Shown here in pieces: positions 44,294-52,769 of a stretch of DNA of 64,000 nucleotides. Under the pieces are notes generated by a model. It saw only the letters and a list, made by a program, of their open reading frames with translations, did not search any database and was not told the DNA's origin. The translations under genes and the position numbers were made by a program. This DNA is from DASWNP01 sp036399175 (GTDB lineage Bacteria; Acidobacteriota; Blastocatellia; Pyrinomonadales; Pyrinomonadaceae). The first letter of the stretch is position 1. Each line of letters opens with the position of its first letter. The DNA is taken from the NCBI GenBank assembly GCA_036399175.1, contig DASWNP010000064.1, positions 1-64,000 on the forward strand, written 5' to 3'.

Positions 44294-44588
44294 AGAAAGA
44301 GGTCAAAGGTCAGCAAAAGCACTTTGTCTTTAATTGACATCTAAGAAGCTGTTTGAAAAGTCCCGAAAGGGACTTTCGATAGTAGCCAGAGCGTTTATCG
44401 CTGGGATTCCAGCAAAAACATTTCCCAGTCCCGTAGGGACGGCTGAAGGCAGGCTCAGCCGTCCCTACGGGACTGAAACTTTAGATGCGCTCGTCACCCA
44501 GCGATAAATCGCTGGGCTATTCTCATTCTGTCCCTGACGGGACAGAGACGCGCCTATTTTCAAACAGCTTCTAACATCCGACCTCTGC
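44294..44588. repeat. Word hairpin, family W3, split by a MITE-like insertion
   Basis: The left arm AAAGAGGTCAAAGGTCAGC (from 44294) and the loop AAAAGCACTTTGTCTTTAA precede the start of the right arm (TTGACATCTAA). The element at 44344-44572 interrupts it, after which CATCCGACCTCTG resumes. Confidence 0.7.
44344..44572. mobile_element. MITE/REP-like element with 16-bp terminal inverted repeats
   Basis: The terminal repeats AGAAGCTGTTTGAAAA (44344-44359) and its exact inverse (44557-44572) bound about 229 bp without a gene. Inside are four hairpins: 44358-44375, a perfect 21-bp stem 44426-44446/44455-44475 built on GTCCCGTAGGGAC, 44497-44516 (CCCAGCGAT/ATCGCTGGG) and 44527-44546. TAA on both sides may be a target duplication. 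Confidence 0.75.
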
Positions 44589-44589
44589 T

Positions 44590-44904
44590 TTATCGGCGCG
44601 CCAGCAGACGCTCGCGGATGCCCCTCGGGTCGGAGCGGGCTTCAACCTCTGCCCTCAGTTCGAGGCGCTGAGCCCGTCTCTTTTCCAGATAGTTTTCTAT
44701 CTCGGCCTGATGTTGCAGGTAATAGCTGATGACCGTATAGACATCGGCCAGATTCAGCGTCGGGTATTGCTGAACTATCTCTTCGGGCGTCGCTCCATCG
44801 TTGAAAGCATAGATGACCGAATCGAGAGACACGCGCGTCTCGCCAACTCTCATCACGCCCGCTTCATCCGCCGAGAGAGGAACTGTGTTGATGGAAAGAC
44901 TCAT
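44590..44904 (-). CDS. DUF433-family protein
   Basis: The 104-residue product has the DUF433 helix-turn-helix pattern: RVGETRVSLDSVIYAFNDGA, TPEEIVQQYPTLNLADVYTV and ISYYLQHQAEIENYL. DUF433 proteins are usually antitoxins paired with a downstream PIN-like (DUF5615) toxin. None follows here, so it is orphan or has another role. The ATG at 44904 is the only plausible start. Confidence 0.87.
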   Translation of the reverse strand: MSLSINTVPLSADEAGVMRVGETRVSLDSVIYAFNDGATPEEIVQQYPTLNLADVYTVISYYLQHQAEIENYLEKRRAQRLELRAEVEARSDPRGIRERLLARR

Positions 44905-44937
44905 AGCAAGGGCAGTATAAACCGAATAGAGACGGGA

Positions 44938-44980
44938 TGTCAGATGTCAGTTAAAAACAGCCGTCTTTCACTGACCTCTG
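44938..44980. repeat. Word hairpin, family W3, short
   Basis: Arms GATGTCAGATGTCAG and CTGACCTCTG around AAAAACAGCCGTCTTTCA. It is shorter and less perfect than other W3 copies and ends beside the stop codon of the VWA gene. Confidence 0.55.
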
Positions 44981-44984
44981 CTTT

Positions 44985-47900
44985 TCACGTCGTCAGTCTT
45001 CGATAGATGGCGGGCATGCGTTCGGGCAGTGAGAGGACGTTGTCGATGATGGTGTAGCCGACTTCGCCGTAGAGATCGCGCAGCTCGGCTTCGGAGTCGC
45101 GGTCGATGGTGATGCAGAAGGGGGTAATGCCGTCGAGTCGCGCCTGTCGGAGGGCTTCGCGTGTGTCTTCGCGTGCGTAGCGTGCGTCGCCGTAGTCGTG
45201 GTCGTAGGGGCGTCCGTCGGAGAGGACGATGAGGAGGCGCGTGCGCGCGTCCTGTTTTTTGAGGCGGGTGGCGGCGTGGCGGATGGCCGCGCCGAGGCGC
45301 GTGTTGTGCTGGTAGTTGATGCCGCCGATGCGACGCTCTATCTCGTCGGAGTAGCGCTCGGAAAAATCTTTGATGACGTAAAACTTGACGTTGCGCCGTC
45401 CCTCGGAGGTGAAGCCGTAGATGGCGTACACGTCGCCGACGGCTTCGAGCGCCTCGCTCATCAGGACGAGCCCTTCCTTTTCCACTTCGATGATGCGGCG
45501 GCCTGGATGCGTGTAGGGCTGCAAGGGATGACGACCGATGGTGCGCGCCGTCGAAGACGACTGGTCGAGCAGGAAGGAGACGGCGACATCGCGCTCGCGC
45601 CGGAGACGCTTGGTGTAGAGGCGTTCGGACTGCTGGCCGTCGGCGCGTCGGTCGGCGATGTAGTCGATGATGGCATTGAGGTCGTAATCGTCGCCGTCCA
45701 GCTCGTTCAAGATGCGCTTGAAGCTTTCGGGCTTCATCATCTGGAATTGATGACGGATGGAAGAGATGACGCCTCGATAGCGCGAGCGCGTCAGCTCGAC
45801 GAACGAGCGGTCGCCGCGACGCACGCGCTTCTCGACGACGCGACACCAGCCGACGCGCGTATCCGAAAGCTCCCTGTCCCACTCGTCGTAAGCATAAGCA
45901 ACCTCGCCCTCTTCCAGGCTCTGCTCCGGCGTCTCGCCCTGCGCCCAACGCTCCGCGCCCAGTAAATCTTCGGGCTCGCCCTCGCGCGCCTCGGCGCTCG
46001 CCCAGGCGTTGAAAAGCTCGCGTGCGTCCTGCGTGCGCTGCTGCTCTCCGGCTTGCTGGCTGCGCCGCTCTTCGACCTCGCCCGTCATGTTCTCCGACTG
46101 CTGCTGCTCTTGCTGCTCGTCGCTCCCGCCTCCGGCGGCGGCCTCGTCCTGCGACTGCTGCGTCATGTCGGGGACGACCGATTGAAACAGAGAGTAGACG
46201 CGGCTCGTCGCCATCAAAGTATCGGCGACGGTGGCGGTCGGACTCGTCAGGTAATCGGCGACGATGGTTTCAAGCTCGGAGACAATCTGGCCGTAGAACT
46301 GCCGCGCGTCGTCGAGCGCGCCGCCGCAGAGCGTGATTTGGAAGAGCAGCTCGAAGGGGACGAGCGTGACGGGCAGACCGGCGATGCGCGGGCGGTTCGA
46401 GCGCAGGTGCTCGCGCACGCGGTCGAGGTCGCGGCTCAAGCCCCTGTAGGTGTGATGCAGACGACGGTCGATGCGCCCGTTCTCCAGCGTGCCGAAGATG
46501 CGCGTCGCCAATCCCGGCAGCGGAAAGAGCGCGAGCGCAGAGCGATAGTCGCCGTCTTTCGGCAGAGCGCGTCTCTTCGCCTCTTCGGCCTGCCGCCGCG
46601 CTTCCTCTTCGGGCGCGAGCGCGCGCTCGCCTCGCTCCAGATCGTTGATGTAGCCGTCGAGCGCGAAGGCGTCGCGCGCGTCGACGTTCTCGGGCGCGTA
46701 CAGCTCGGCGATTGAAGTGTAGGCGGCTCGCAGGTCGCTCGTCTCGCGGTCGTGAGTGCCGAACTCTATCTGACCGGCAGCGTGTGCGGCGAGCACTTTG
46801 TAGAGACGAAAGTTGAGAGCATCCGTTTCAAACTCGGCGACCGATGCGGGCAGGTGAATCGTCCGCCCGTCACCAATGCGCGACTCGTCCGGCACGGCGG
46901 CGAGCGGCGCGACATCGACCGAGCGCCCCGTCAGAGCTTCGACGTAGAGGCGCAAAGTCTGCGCGACCTCTTCGAGCGCGAGCCCCGCCCCGCCGCCGAG
47001 CAGCGCGTCGTTGCTGCGCCGCGTCTCAAGCGCGTAGTAGCTGCGCCGCGCACGCGCCTCGACCGAGCGCGTCTGCGCCAGTCCGCCGAGCGCCCACTGC
47101 TCGAACTGCTCAATCGAAGTCGTCCGCAGAGCCGTCGGGCCTGAACGAAAACAGGAGATAGCAGCCTCACCATCAACCCGCGCCACCTCGCGTGCCGCAC
47201 TCAAAACGCGACGCGCCAGCTCCACCCCTCGCGCGCGATTCTGCTGAGCGGCGAACGCATGAAAGACCGTCGGGCTCGTGCGCGCAAGCGCCACCATCCC
47301 GGCGTTGCTCTGCTCGGCGACGGCGCGAAGCAGCTCATCCCATTCCGCGAAAGCTTCCGGCAAGAGGCGCAGAACCTCTCCGCCCGCCACCAGCGCATGA
47401 AGCGCCGCCGCGCCGCCCCTCTCAAGAAAACCCTCGACGTGCCGGAACAGACGCGAAGCCCGCTCGGCATCCAGTCCTTTCAAAACGCCCGGCAGCGCCG
47501 CCCACATGTCAGCCGCGATTCCACCGGCGCGCAACGCGAACGCGTTCGCCAGCCCCACCGCTTCGCGCATCAACTCGGGCGCACTCTCTTCACCTGTCTT
47601 TCGTATGCTCTCCGCCGTCTGGAGCGTCGCCGACAGTAAATCGGCGCTGTGCTTGGCAGACCTGCGCGCAATCTCCACCGCCACTTCGTAAATCGACCGA
47701 AGCGTCTCCGCATCACTCACCGCACGCGCAATCTCCGGCGCTCGCCTAAACGTCTCCAGAGCAATCGAGCTGGACAACATCATCTGCCGCGCGCACACCT
47801 GAAACAAAAGCGGCCTCACCTCTCGCGGCACGCCCGCCAAATCTTCTACGCCCGCCGCGAAGAACGCCGCGCCCAGCTCCACGTCCGCCATCGCCAGACG

Positions 47901-48215
47901 CCTTCCCATCTCGCCCCACGCGCGCAAGCCCTCCGCGTCCAAAACCCGCGCCGCCTCCGGCACGCTCTGCAAAAACTCCCCGCTCACACGCAGACTCACC
48001 CCCGCCAGCCCCGCGCTTACCTCCAAAGCCGCACGCGCCACCTCCCCCTGCAACTTCCCGAACTCCAACATCAACCCGGCCACACTCCTCCGCCCCTCAG
48101 TCTCCTTCAAACCACGTAGGCGCTCAGACAAAGTCGCCTTGAAGGATTCCGGCGCATCGGCTCGGCTCGCTCCCGCTTCGGCATCGGGAGGGTTACTGTT
48201 ATTCCATTCGCTCAT
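44985..48215 (-). CDS. NorD/CbbO-like protein with C-terminal VWA domain
   Basis: The 1076-residue protein has a long helical N-terminal part (about 1-840) and a C-terminal von Willebrand A domain (about 870-1076) with the metal site DQSSS, then EALEAVGDVYAIYGFTSEGR, TRLGAAIRHA and VLSDGRPYDHDYGD. This C-terminus is diagnostic of NorD/CbbO proteins. They pair with a NorQ/CbbQ AAA+ ATPase to insert metal or activate an enzyme such as nitric-oxide reductase or RuBisCO. The matching ATPase is at 52770-53573 on the same strand but separated by 4.5 kb of opposite-strand genes. No target enzyme is in the window. Confidence 0.88.
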   Translation of the reverse strand: MSEWNNSNPPDAEAGASRADAPESFKATLSERLRGLKETEGRRSVAGLMLEFGKLQGEVARAALEVSAGLAGVSLRVSGEFLQSVPEAARVLDAEGLRAWGEMGRRLAMADVELGAAFFAAGVEDLAGVPREVRPLLFQVCARQMMLSSSIALETFRRAPEIARAVSDAETLRSIYEVAVEIARRSAKHSADLLSATLQTAESIRKTGEESAPELMREAVGLANAFALRAGGIAADMWAALPGVLKGLDAERASRLFRHVEGFLERGGAAALHALVAGGEVLRLLPEAFAEWDELLRAVAEQSNAGMVALARTSPTVFHAFAAQQNRARGVELARRVLSAAREVARVDGEAAISCFRSGPTALRTTSIEQFEQWALGGLAQTRSVEARARRSYYALETRRSNDALLGGGAGLALEEVAQTLRLYVEALTGRSVDVAPLAAVPDESRIGDGRTIHLPASVAEFETDALNFRLYKVLAAHAAGQIEFGTHDRETSDLRAAYTSIAELYAPENVDARDAFALDGYINDLERGERALAPEEEARRQAEEAKRRALPKDGDYRSALALFPLPGLATRIFGTLENGRIDRRLHHTYRGLSRDLDRVREHLRSNRPRIAGLPVTLVPFELLFQITLCGGALDDARQFYGQIVSELETIVADYLTSPTATVADTLMATSRVYSLFQSVVPDMTQQSQDEAAAGGGSDEQQEQQQSENMTGEVEERRSQQAGEQQRTQDARELFNAWASAEAREGEPEDLLGAERWAQGETPEQSLEEGEVAYAYDEWDRELSDTRVGWCRVVEKRVRRGDRSFVELTRSRYRGVISSIRHQFQMMKPESFKRILNELDGDDYDLNAIIDYIADRRADGQQSERLYTKRLRRERDVAVSFLLDQSSSTARTIGRHPLQPYTHPGRRIIEVEKEGLVLMSEALEAVGDVYAIYGFTSEGRRNVKFYVIKDFSERYSDEIERRIGGINYQHNTRLGAAIRHAATRLKKQDARTRLLIVLSDGRPYDHDYGDARYAREDTREALRQARLDGITPFCITIDRDSEAELRDLYGEVGYTIIDNVLSLPERMPAIYRRLTT

Positions 48216-48603
48216 AAAACTGTTCGATTAAGAGGAGCATTTGCAGGATCGCATCGAAGCCTCTGCACGTTGGCGATGTCTAAATCTCTCGGGCCTGCTC
48301 CGAAGAGATTCCGCCTGGTCTGACGCACCACCGCGCGGGCTCTGCCGGAGCGAAGACAAACTTTCCACTCCGAAGGTTCTTTGGTATAGTTAGCCGCGCT
48401 TACGCAGCAATTTGTAAACTTACTCCTTCGCTTCATGTTCCGCGTCTCATTTTACCAAGATGGAGCAGAAATATCGTAATATAGGAATCGAACAGTTTAT
48501 AATCCTGTCGTCTCATTGTAGAAGAAAGAGCACAGCAGAAAGCGCTTCGAGACTGTGCTTGAACGACCCGCAGAGTCCACATGTCACCGCCCGATGAAAA
48601 AGA
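48216..48603. other. AT-rich divergent region at the island edge
   Basis: About 390 bases between the divergent NorD-like and PEP-synthase-like genes. The right half is clearly AT-rich. A perfect TATAAT at 48498-48503 could be the -10 element for the rightward genes, but no good -35 is seen. No gene is recognised. Confidence 0.4.
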
Positions 48604-49974
48604 ATGAGTGCTGCTGACCTTCACTTCAAAGATGCTGTTTTGGAGCGTTTGAGCTATGAAGCCAACGTCGCACAGTTCGTTAGTTTCGCCCCTGCTTTGA
48701 CAAAGCGGTTTCATCGTATTCGAGATTTCGATGCTGAAGCGGGAAGCCTGGAAAGATGGGTCGAAATTTTACTCGGGCGCGCCGGCGAAGAGAGAGTCAA
48801 CGTCCGCTCGTTTCTGCCTGACGACCCGAAATCCAAACCCTTCAAGTATGACATCCGAACAATCGGCGAGGCGGTTGAAACCGTCAGGAGCTTCGCGGCG
48901 CAAGGGTTGTTCACAATTATCAATGAGACGATTGATGTAAATGATGGCGGCGTCTCTGGTGTAGCCTTCGGCGATGTCATCGAATTCGCGCCGGGCGATA
49001 CGCCGCGTTGTGTGGAGAAACCCGGAACGGTTTCGTTCTCACGCGAGATTGGTCTGCGGCTATTAGAAAAGGTCTACCACTTTCCTCCCGCCCTCGATTT
49101 CCCTTCGACGGCGCGCGTCGAATTCAGCCTTCACCCGCTGAGACGAGGATTTCGACACGACCATGCTATCGTCTGGGAACTGGAAAAGGTTGGCGTAAGT
49201 CACGTCTCAGCCGACACGCGCTGGCCCAACCGCTTCAGCCGCTTTATCGGCGACAAGGCTTTCGGATTGCTCGTCGCCGATACGCTTGGCCTGCCCGTAC
49301 CTTCAACGACTGTTATCCCTCGACATCTGCCTCCATTCACTTTCGGCCAGCCGACCCATACTGGAGAGACCTGGATTCGCACCTGTCCGGTCGTACAAGA
49401 CCCCGGACATTTCACTACGAAGCGAGGCTGGCTCGACCCCTTCAAGCTGCTCTCCGATGAAGACCCGGAGGGGACGCACCTTGCTTCCGTGCTGTCCCAG
49501 CAAGGCGTCGATGCCGCTTACTCGGGTTCGCTCGTGGTCGAGGCCAATGGAGAGGTCAGGATTGAGGGCGCAAAAGGCTTTGGCGATAAGTTTATGCTCG
49601 GGCTGGCCGAGGTCGAGGAGCTTCCCCGCGAAATTTTGCGGTCTGTCAGGCAATGTTACGAAGAGGCGAGAGAGCATCTCGGCCCAGTGAGAATGGAGTG
49701 GGTGTGCGACCGAAATCAATTTACATGGATCGTGCAACTCCATCGAGGGATTACCACCACGCAAGGCTCCATCATTCATAAAGGAGAGGCCACCTCTTAT
49801 CATCGATTCGATGTGACCAAAGGCATTGATGAGCTGCGAGCGTTAATCTCGCAGGTCAAAGGCAAAAGTGAAGGCATCATCCTCGTCGGCCATATCGGCG
49901 TCACGAGCCATCTCGGAGACCTGCTCCGTAAATCGGAGATTCCTTCGCACATTGAACATCCTGAACAAATTTAG
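48604..49974 (+). CDS. PEP-synthase/PPDK-like ATP-grasp protein
   Basis: The 456-residue protein has about 200 unrecognised N-terminal residues. Then comes a segment resembling the ATP-binding part of PEP synthase and pyruvate phosphate dikinase: FIGDKAFGLLVADTLGLPVP, SGSLVVEANGEVRIEGAKGF and VRMEWVCDRNQFTWIVQLHR. The end, GIILVGHIGVTSHLGDLLRK, resembles the swivelling phosphohistidine domain, with His in TSH. It is far shorter than PEP synthase (about 800 residues) and lacks the PEP-binding barrel. It may phosphorylate a small molecule. It opens a three-gene rightward island. Confidence 0.6.
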   Translation: MSAADLHFKDAVLERLSYEANVAQFVSFAPALTKRFHRIRDFDAEAGSLERWVEILLGRAGEERVNVRSFLPDDPKSKPFKYDIRTIGEAVETVRSFAAQGLFTIINETIDVNDGGVSGVAFGDVIEFAPGDTPRCVEKPGTVSFSREIGLRLLEKVYHFPPALDFPSTARVEFSLHPLRRGFRHDHAIVWELEKVGVSHVSADTRWPNRFSRFIGDKAFGLLVADTLGLPVPSTTVIPRHLPPFTFGQPTHTGETWIRTCPVVQDPGHFTTKRGWLDPFKLLSDEDPEGTHLASVLSQQGVDAAYSGSLVVEANGEVRIEGAKGFGDKFMLGLAEVEELPREILRSVRQCYEEAREHLGPVRMEWVCDRNQFTWIVQLHRGITTTQGSIIHKGEATSYHRFDVTKGIDELRALISQVKGKSEGIILVGHIGVTSHLGDLLRKSEIPSHIEHPEQI

Positions 49975-50035
49975 AAGAACCGGAAAATTTGCAACGCGCG
50001 GCGCTGCGCGGCTGTATAGCACTCGGAGAGAATTA

Positions 50036-50674
50036 ATGATCCATCTTTATTACGGCACGGAAGATTTTGAAGTCTCGGAGTTCCGCAGTCGAAAGGTGAT
50101 TGACGAGATTAAAATGTTGCTCTCTGCCTTCGACTGCATGATTCCCGATGATGCCGGCGTTTATTGCAGCAGCGACGTGACGACAGGCAGGGGGCTATAC
50201 TTCGAGCTTTTCAGAGAGAACGGTGTAGGCTCGGAAGAGGAGCTGAAAGATAAGCTGGGCGCAAGCCTGTATAAGCAAGCGAAGTCGGAGTTGATACGCC
50301 GTAATATCGAGCGTGGGGTGGAGTTCACGGAAAAAATAAGGCAGCGTGGAATTAATAATCTAATCAACCCGGGGCCCTTGTATGCCGAAGGATTTGAGCA
50401 GCAGCATTACTATTATCTTTGGGAGTGCGTCATTATCAAGAAAGTCTACAAAATCTTTTTCAATGAGGGCTGGGAGTATAGCAACGGATGTACGCTTGAG
50501 TATGGCATCGGCTACAGAAAAGGCATCCCTCTGCTCGACCACCTCGGCGATGAGCTGACTCTCGCCGCCGCTAAACATAAAGTCGAGCAGGCCGTAGCCG
50601 AGTTAAGAGCGCGCGGCATCCGCTTCGATAAGCTTGAGCGCAATCTCATCCTCATCAAGGAACTTGGAGAGTAG
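50036..50674 (+). CDS. Nucleoside 2-deoxyribosyltransferase-like protein
   Basis: From the ATG at 50036 (MIHLYYGTED), with GGAGAG upstream, the protein has 212 residues. The C-terminal half resembles the deoxyribosyltransferase fold: NPGPLYAEGF (112-120), the helix WECVIIKKVYKIFFNEGWEY and GCTLEYGIGYRKGIPLLD (151-168) with the likely catalytic Glu155. Members of this superfamily cleave N-glycosidic bonds of nucleosides or NAD-like molecules and occur as effectors in nucleotide-centred conflict systems. The substrate is not shown by sequence. It lies 61 bases after the ATP-grasp gene. Confidence 0.6.
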   Translation: MIHLYYGTEDFEVSEFRSRKVIDEIKMLLSAFDCMIPDDAGVYCSSDVTTGRGLYFELFRENGVGSEEELKDKLGASLYKQAKSELIRRNIERGVEFTEKIRQRGINNLINPGPLYAEGFEQQHYYYLWECVIIKKVYKIFFNEGWEYSNGCTLEYGIGYRKGIPLLDHLGDELTLAAAKHKVEQAVAELRARGIRFDKLERNLILIKELGE

Positions 50675-50971
50675 TAGATTTAGCTCCTGAACGCTCACAT
50701 TCGCACGCTTTTGCATGGACTTCGGCAGAGCGAGCGCCCGACCCCTCGCATCTCTCTGCCTCGCGGTTGAATTTTCCGCACTAAGCTCAAGGGCAAGCCT
50801 CAGTTCCTGCTCCGACCCTTGAGACTTCCTCGATGAAATGGATTCGACGTAATCGACATTAATAGTTGAGGCTCAGCGTCCGCTCTCAGGAGGCGAGCCC
50901 GCAAGCGCGTTAATCATCGTTCGTTCAGCCTCGAATCCGAGTGGATGAGATATTGTCGAAAGGATACTTAG
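50675..50971. other. Intergenic region inside the island
   Basis: 297 bases between the second and third island genes. No attC-like box, terminal inverted repeat or gene is seen. AAAGGATA stands just upstream of the third gene. Confidence 0.4.
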
Positions 50972-52546
50972 ATGAGTAAATCCGGTCGTAATCTCACAGC
51001 ACTGTCTTTCAGAACAGGGATTTTCGTCCTCGGTGCGCTCTGTTCCTTCCTGCCATTAATCTCCAACCTATGGAAAGGCGCTTTGCCCATCCTCCTCGGT
51101 CTTTTAGTTTTTTTCGTAATCGTCCTCGTCATCTACGGGCTTGCTCTGATTGGCGATGCTAGGAAAGAGGAGAAGAAGCTGAACGAGCTGGATTGGCTAC
51201 GCTTGCTGACGATGAGTGTGGCAATCCTCGGATTCGGTCTGGGCATATCGGTGTTCTTCTACCGGGGGCGGCTCAAGGAGTTTGGCTCTTACGCCCAGAG
51301 CCATCTGGATTCTCCCCCGGAGCTGTTTCTCGCCAGCCTCGTCTTTCTCGGCCTCATCATGGGATTCTACGTGGTACGCAACTGGCTGAAAGACGATGAT
51401 GATTTCATCAAAAGTTTGACGGCGGTGGCGGGCGGCGCTTTCCTCGCTTCGATTCTCGGACAGAGCGCGAAGGACTTGGGCGGGGGGGTGAATATGGGCA
51501 GTTCTTTCGCTCATTACTTCGTTGGATTCTCCATCTCGGCCTTCGTTAACTTGCTCGTTTATGCTTACCTAACCTCCCGCTACAGCAAGACTCTCTCTTC
51601 GAGCAGCCGGGCTCTGATTTACTTCCTCTACGGCACGGATAAAGCCAAAGCTCTCGATAGTTATTTTCTGAAAAACTTTGAAGAGGATAAGAATTATGCC
51701 AAGCGGCAACTGGTAAACGCTCTCAAAGAGTTTCGGGAGAAAGTGCTTTTCGAGTACGCAAATAAGATGGAGCAGAAGCGAAAACGCTTTAAGGCCGGCG
51801 ACGGCACATCACAGACGACCGCCCCTCTGATATTTTACCGGCTCATAGACATCGAGTGTGAAACTGCTGCTGCCGCCGATGCAGCGGACAGCCCTCCCCC
51901 CGTTAAAGATAAGCCTGTTAAAGATGAGTCTTACAGAGATAAGAATTACATAATGAAGATAGAGGAAATTGCGGACGAGAGCGGTGGGATTAGAAGCGAT
52001 ATGTTTCGCATGGGCGTCACCATCAGGATGTCGGATCATCTGCAATACATCGTCGCTGCGGGCGAGTACAGAAGCCCCTTCCCTATCAGGAAGAGCGTTG
52101 CCGGACTCGCTTTGAAATCCGGCCACACGATTGTCATGGATAGGGACAAGAATAAACAATTCCGCACAGAGGACAACCAGGAAGGCATCTGCCCCTCAGG
52201 ATTGGAGGCCGAACGCGGCTTCGACGAGATTGACTATCTCTCCTACGTCTCCGTTCCGGTCGTCAGTCGCATCGGCAACCCCGAGGAGTTCGCGCTCGGA
52301 ATCATTAACGTGGACACGAAGCTGTTCGCCGTTGAGGAGTCGACTATAAAAAAAATGATCAAAGACAAATCGAAAGAGGAAAAACGGAAGATTCTGAAGG
52401 TGAGCATGACGCCAAACCAGCTCACCACCTTCGCCAGTAATCTTTACGAAGAGAACGACGAGGCGGTGAAGTATCTCAACGACATGAGGGCTATCGCTGT
52501 TCCTCTGTTGGAACTCTATTTAAAATGCCAACAGGGAGCGACTTGA
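50972..52546 (+). CDS. Membrane protein with C-terminal GAF-like domain
   Basis: The 524-residue protein has five or six N-terminal TM segments (LGALCSFLPLISNLW, LLGLLVFFVIVLVIYGLAL, LLTMSVAILGFGLGISVFFY, FLASLVFLGLIMGFYVV and FVGFSISAFVNLLVYAYL), then a cytoplasmic charged helix. A GAF-like sensor domain covers about 335-460 (SVAGLALKSGHTIVMDRDKN and YVSVPVVSRIGNPEEFALGI). It could bind a small nucleotide and respond at the membrane. No catalytic output is visible. It is the third rightward gene of the island, so a functional link with the two preceding nucleotide enzymes is plausible. Confidence 0.68.
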   Translation: MSKSGRNLTALSFRTGIFVLGALCSFLPLISNLWKGALPILLGLLVFFVIVLVIYGLALIGDARKEEKKLNELDWLRLLTMSVAILGFGLGISVFFYRGRLKEFGSYAQSHLDSPPELFLASLVFLGLIMGFYVVRNWLKDDDDFIKSLTAVAGGAFLASILGQSAKDLGGGVNMGSSFAHYFVGFSISAFVNLLVYAYLTSRYSKTLSSSSRALIYFLYGTDKAKALDSYFLKNFEEDKNYAKRQLVNALKEFREKVLFEYANKMEQKRKRFKAGDGTSQTTAPLIFYRLIDIECETAAAADAADSPPPVKDKPVKDESYRDKNYIMKIEEIADESGGIRSDMFRMGVTIRMSDHLQYIVAAGEYRSPFPIRKSVAGLALKSGHTIVMDRDKNKQFRTEDNQEGICPSGLEAERGFDEIDYLSYVSVPVVSRIGNPEEFALGIINVDTKLFAVEESTIKKMIKDKSKEEKRKILKVSMTPNQLTTFASNLYEENDEAVKYLNDMRAIAVPLLELYLKCQQGAT

Positions 52547-52630
52547 GACCTCCAGCGCAGAAAAGAGCCGGTTCGCCGGCCAGACAATAATAACTAACCT
52601 TAATCTCATGTGCAGCACTCCCACCCGGCA

Positions 52631-52673
52631 GCGTCGAGGCTTCGTTGAATGCTTTTTCGAGTAATTTAATCAT
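52631..52673 (-). pseudogene. Possible remnant of a small antitoxin-like gene
   Basis: On the minus strand MIKLLEKAFNEASTLP matches the opening of small proteins with an LLEKAFEEASKLP pattern that are often TA-associated. The reading frame then departs from the family. It lies at the right edge of the island. Confidence 0.25.
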
Positions 52674-52769
52674 CGCTGGTGCTGCGGCTTTGAATGACTG
52701 GCGCTTGGATAAATGTAGCGCAGTTTCTCTCTTCGTCTCACGTCGAAGCGCGCCGCTCAATGCATCAGC

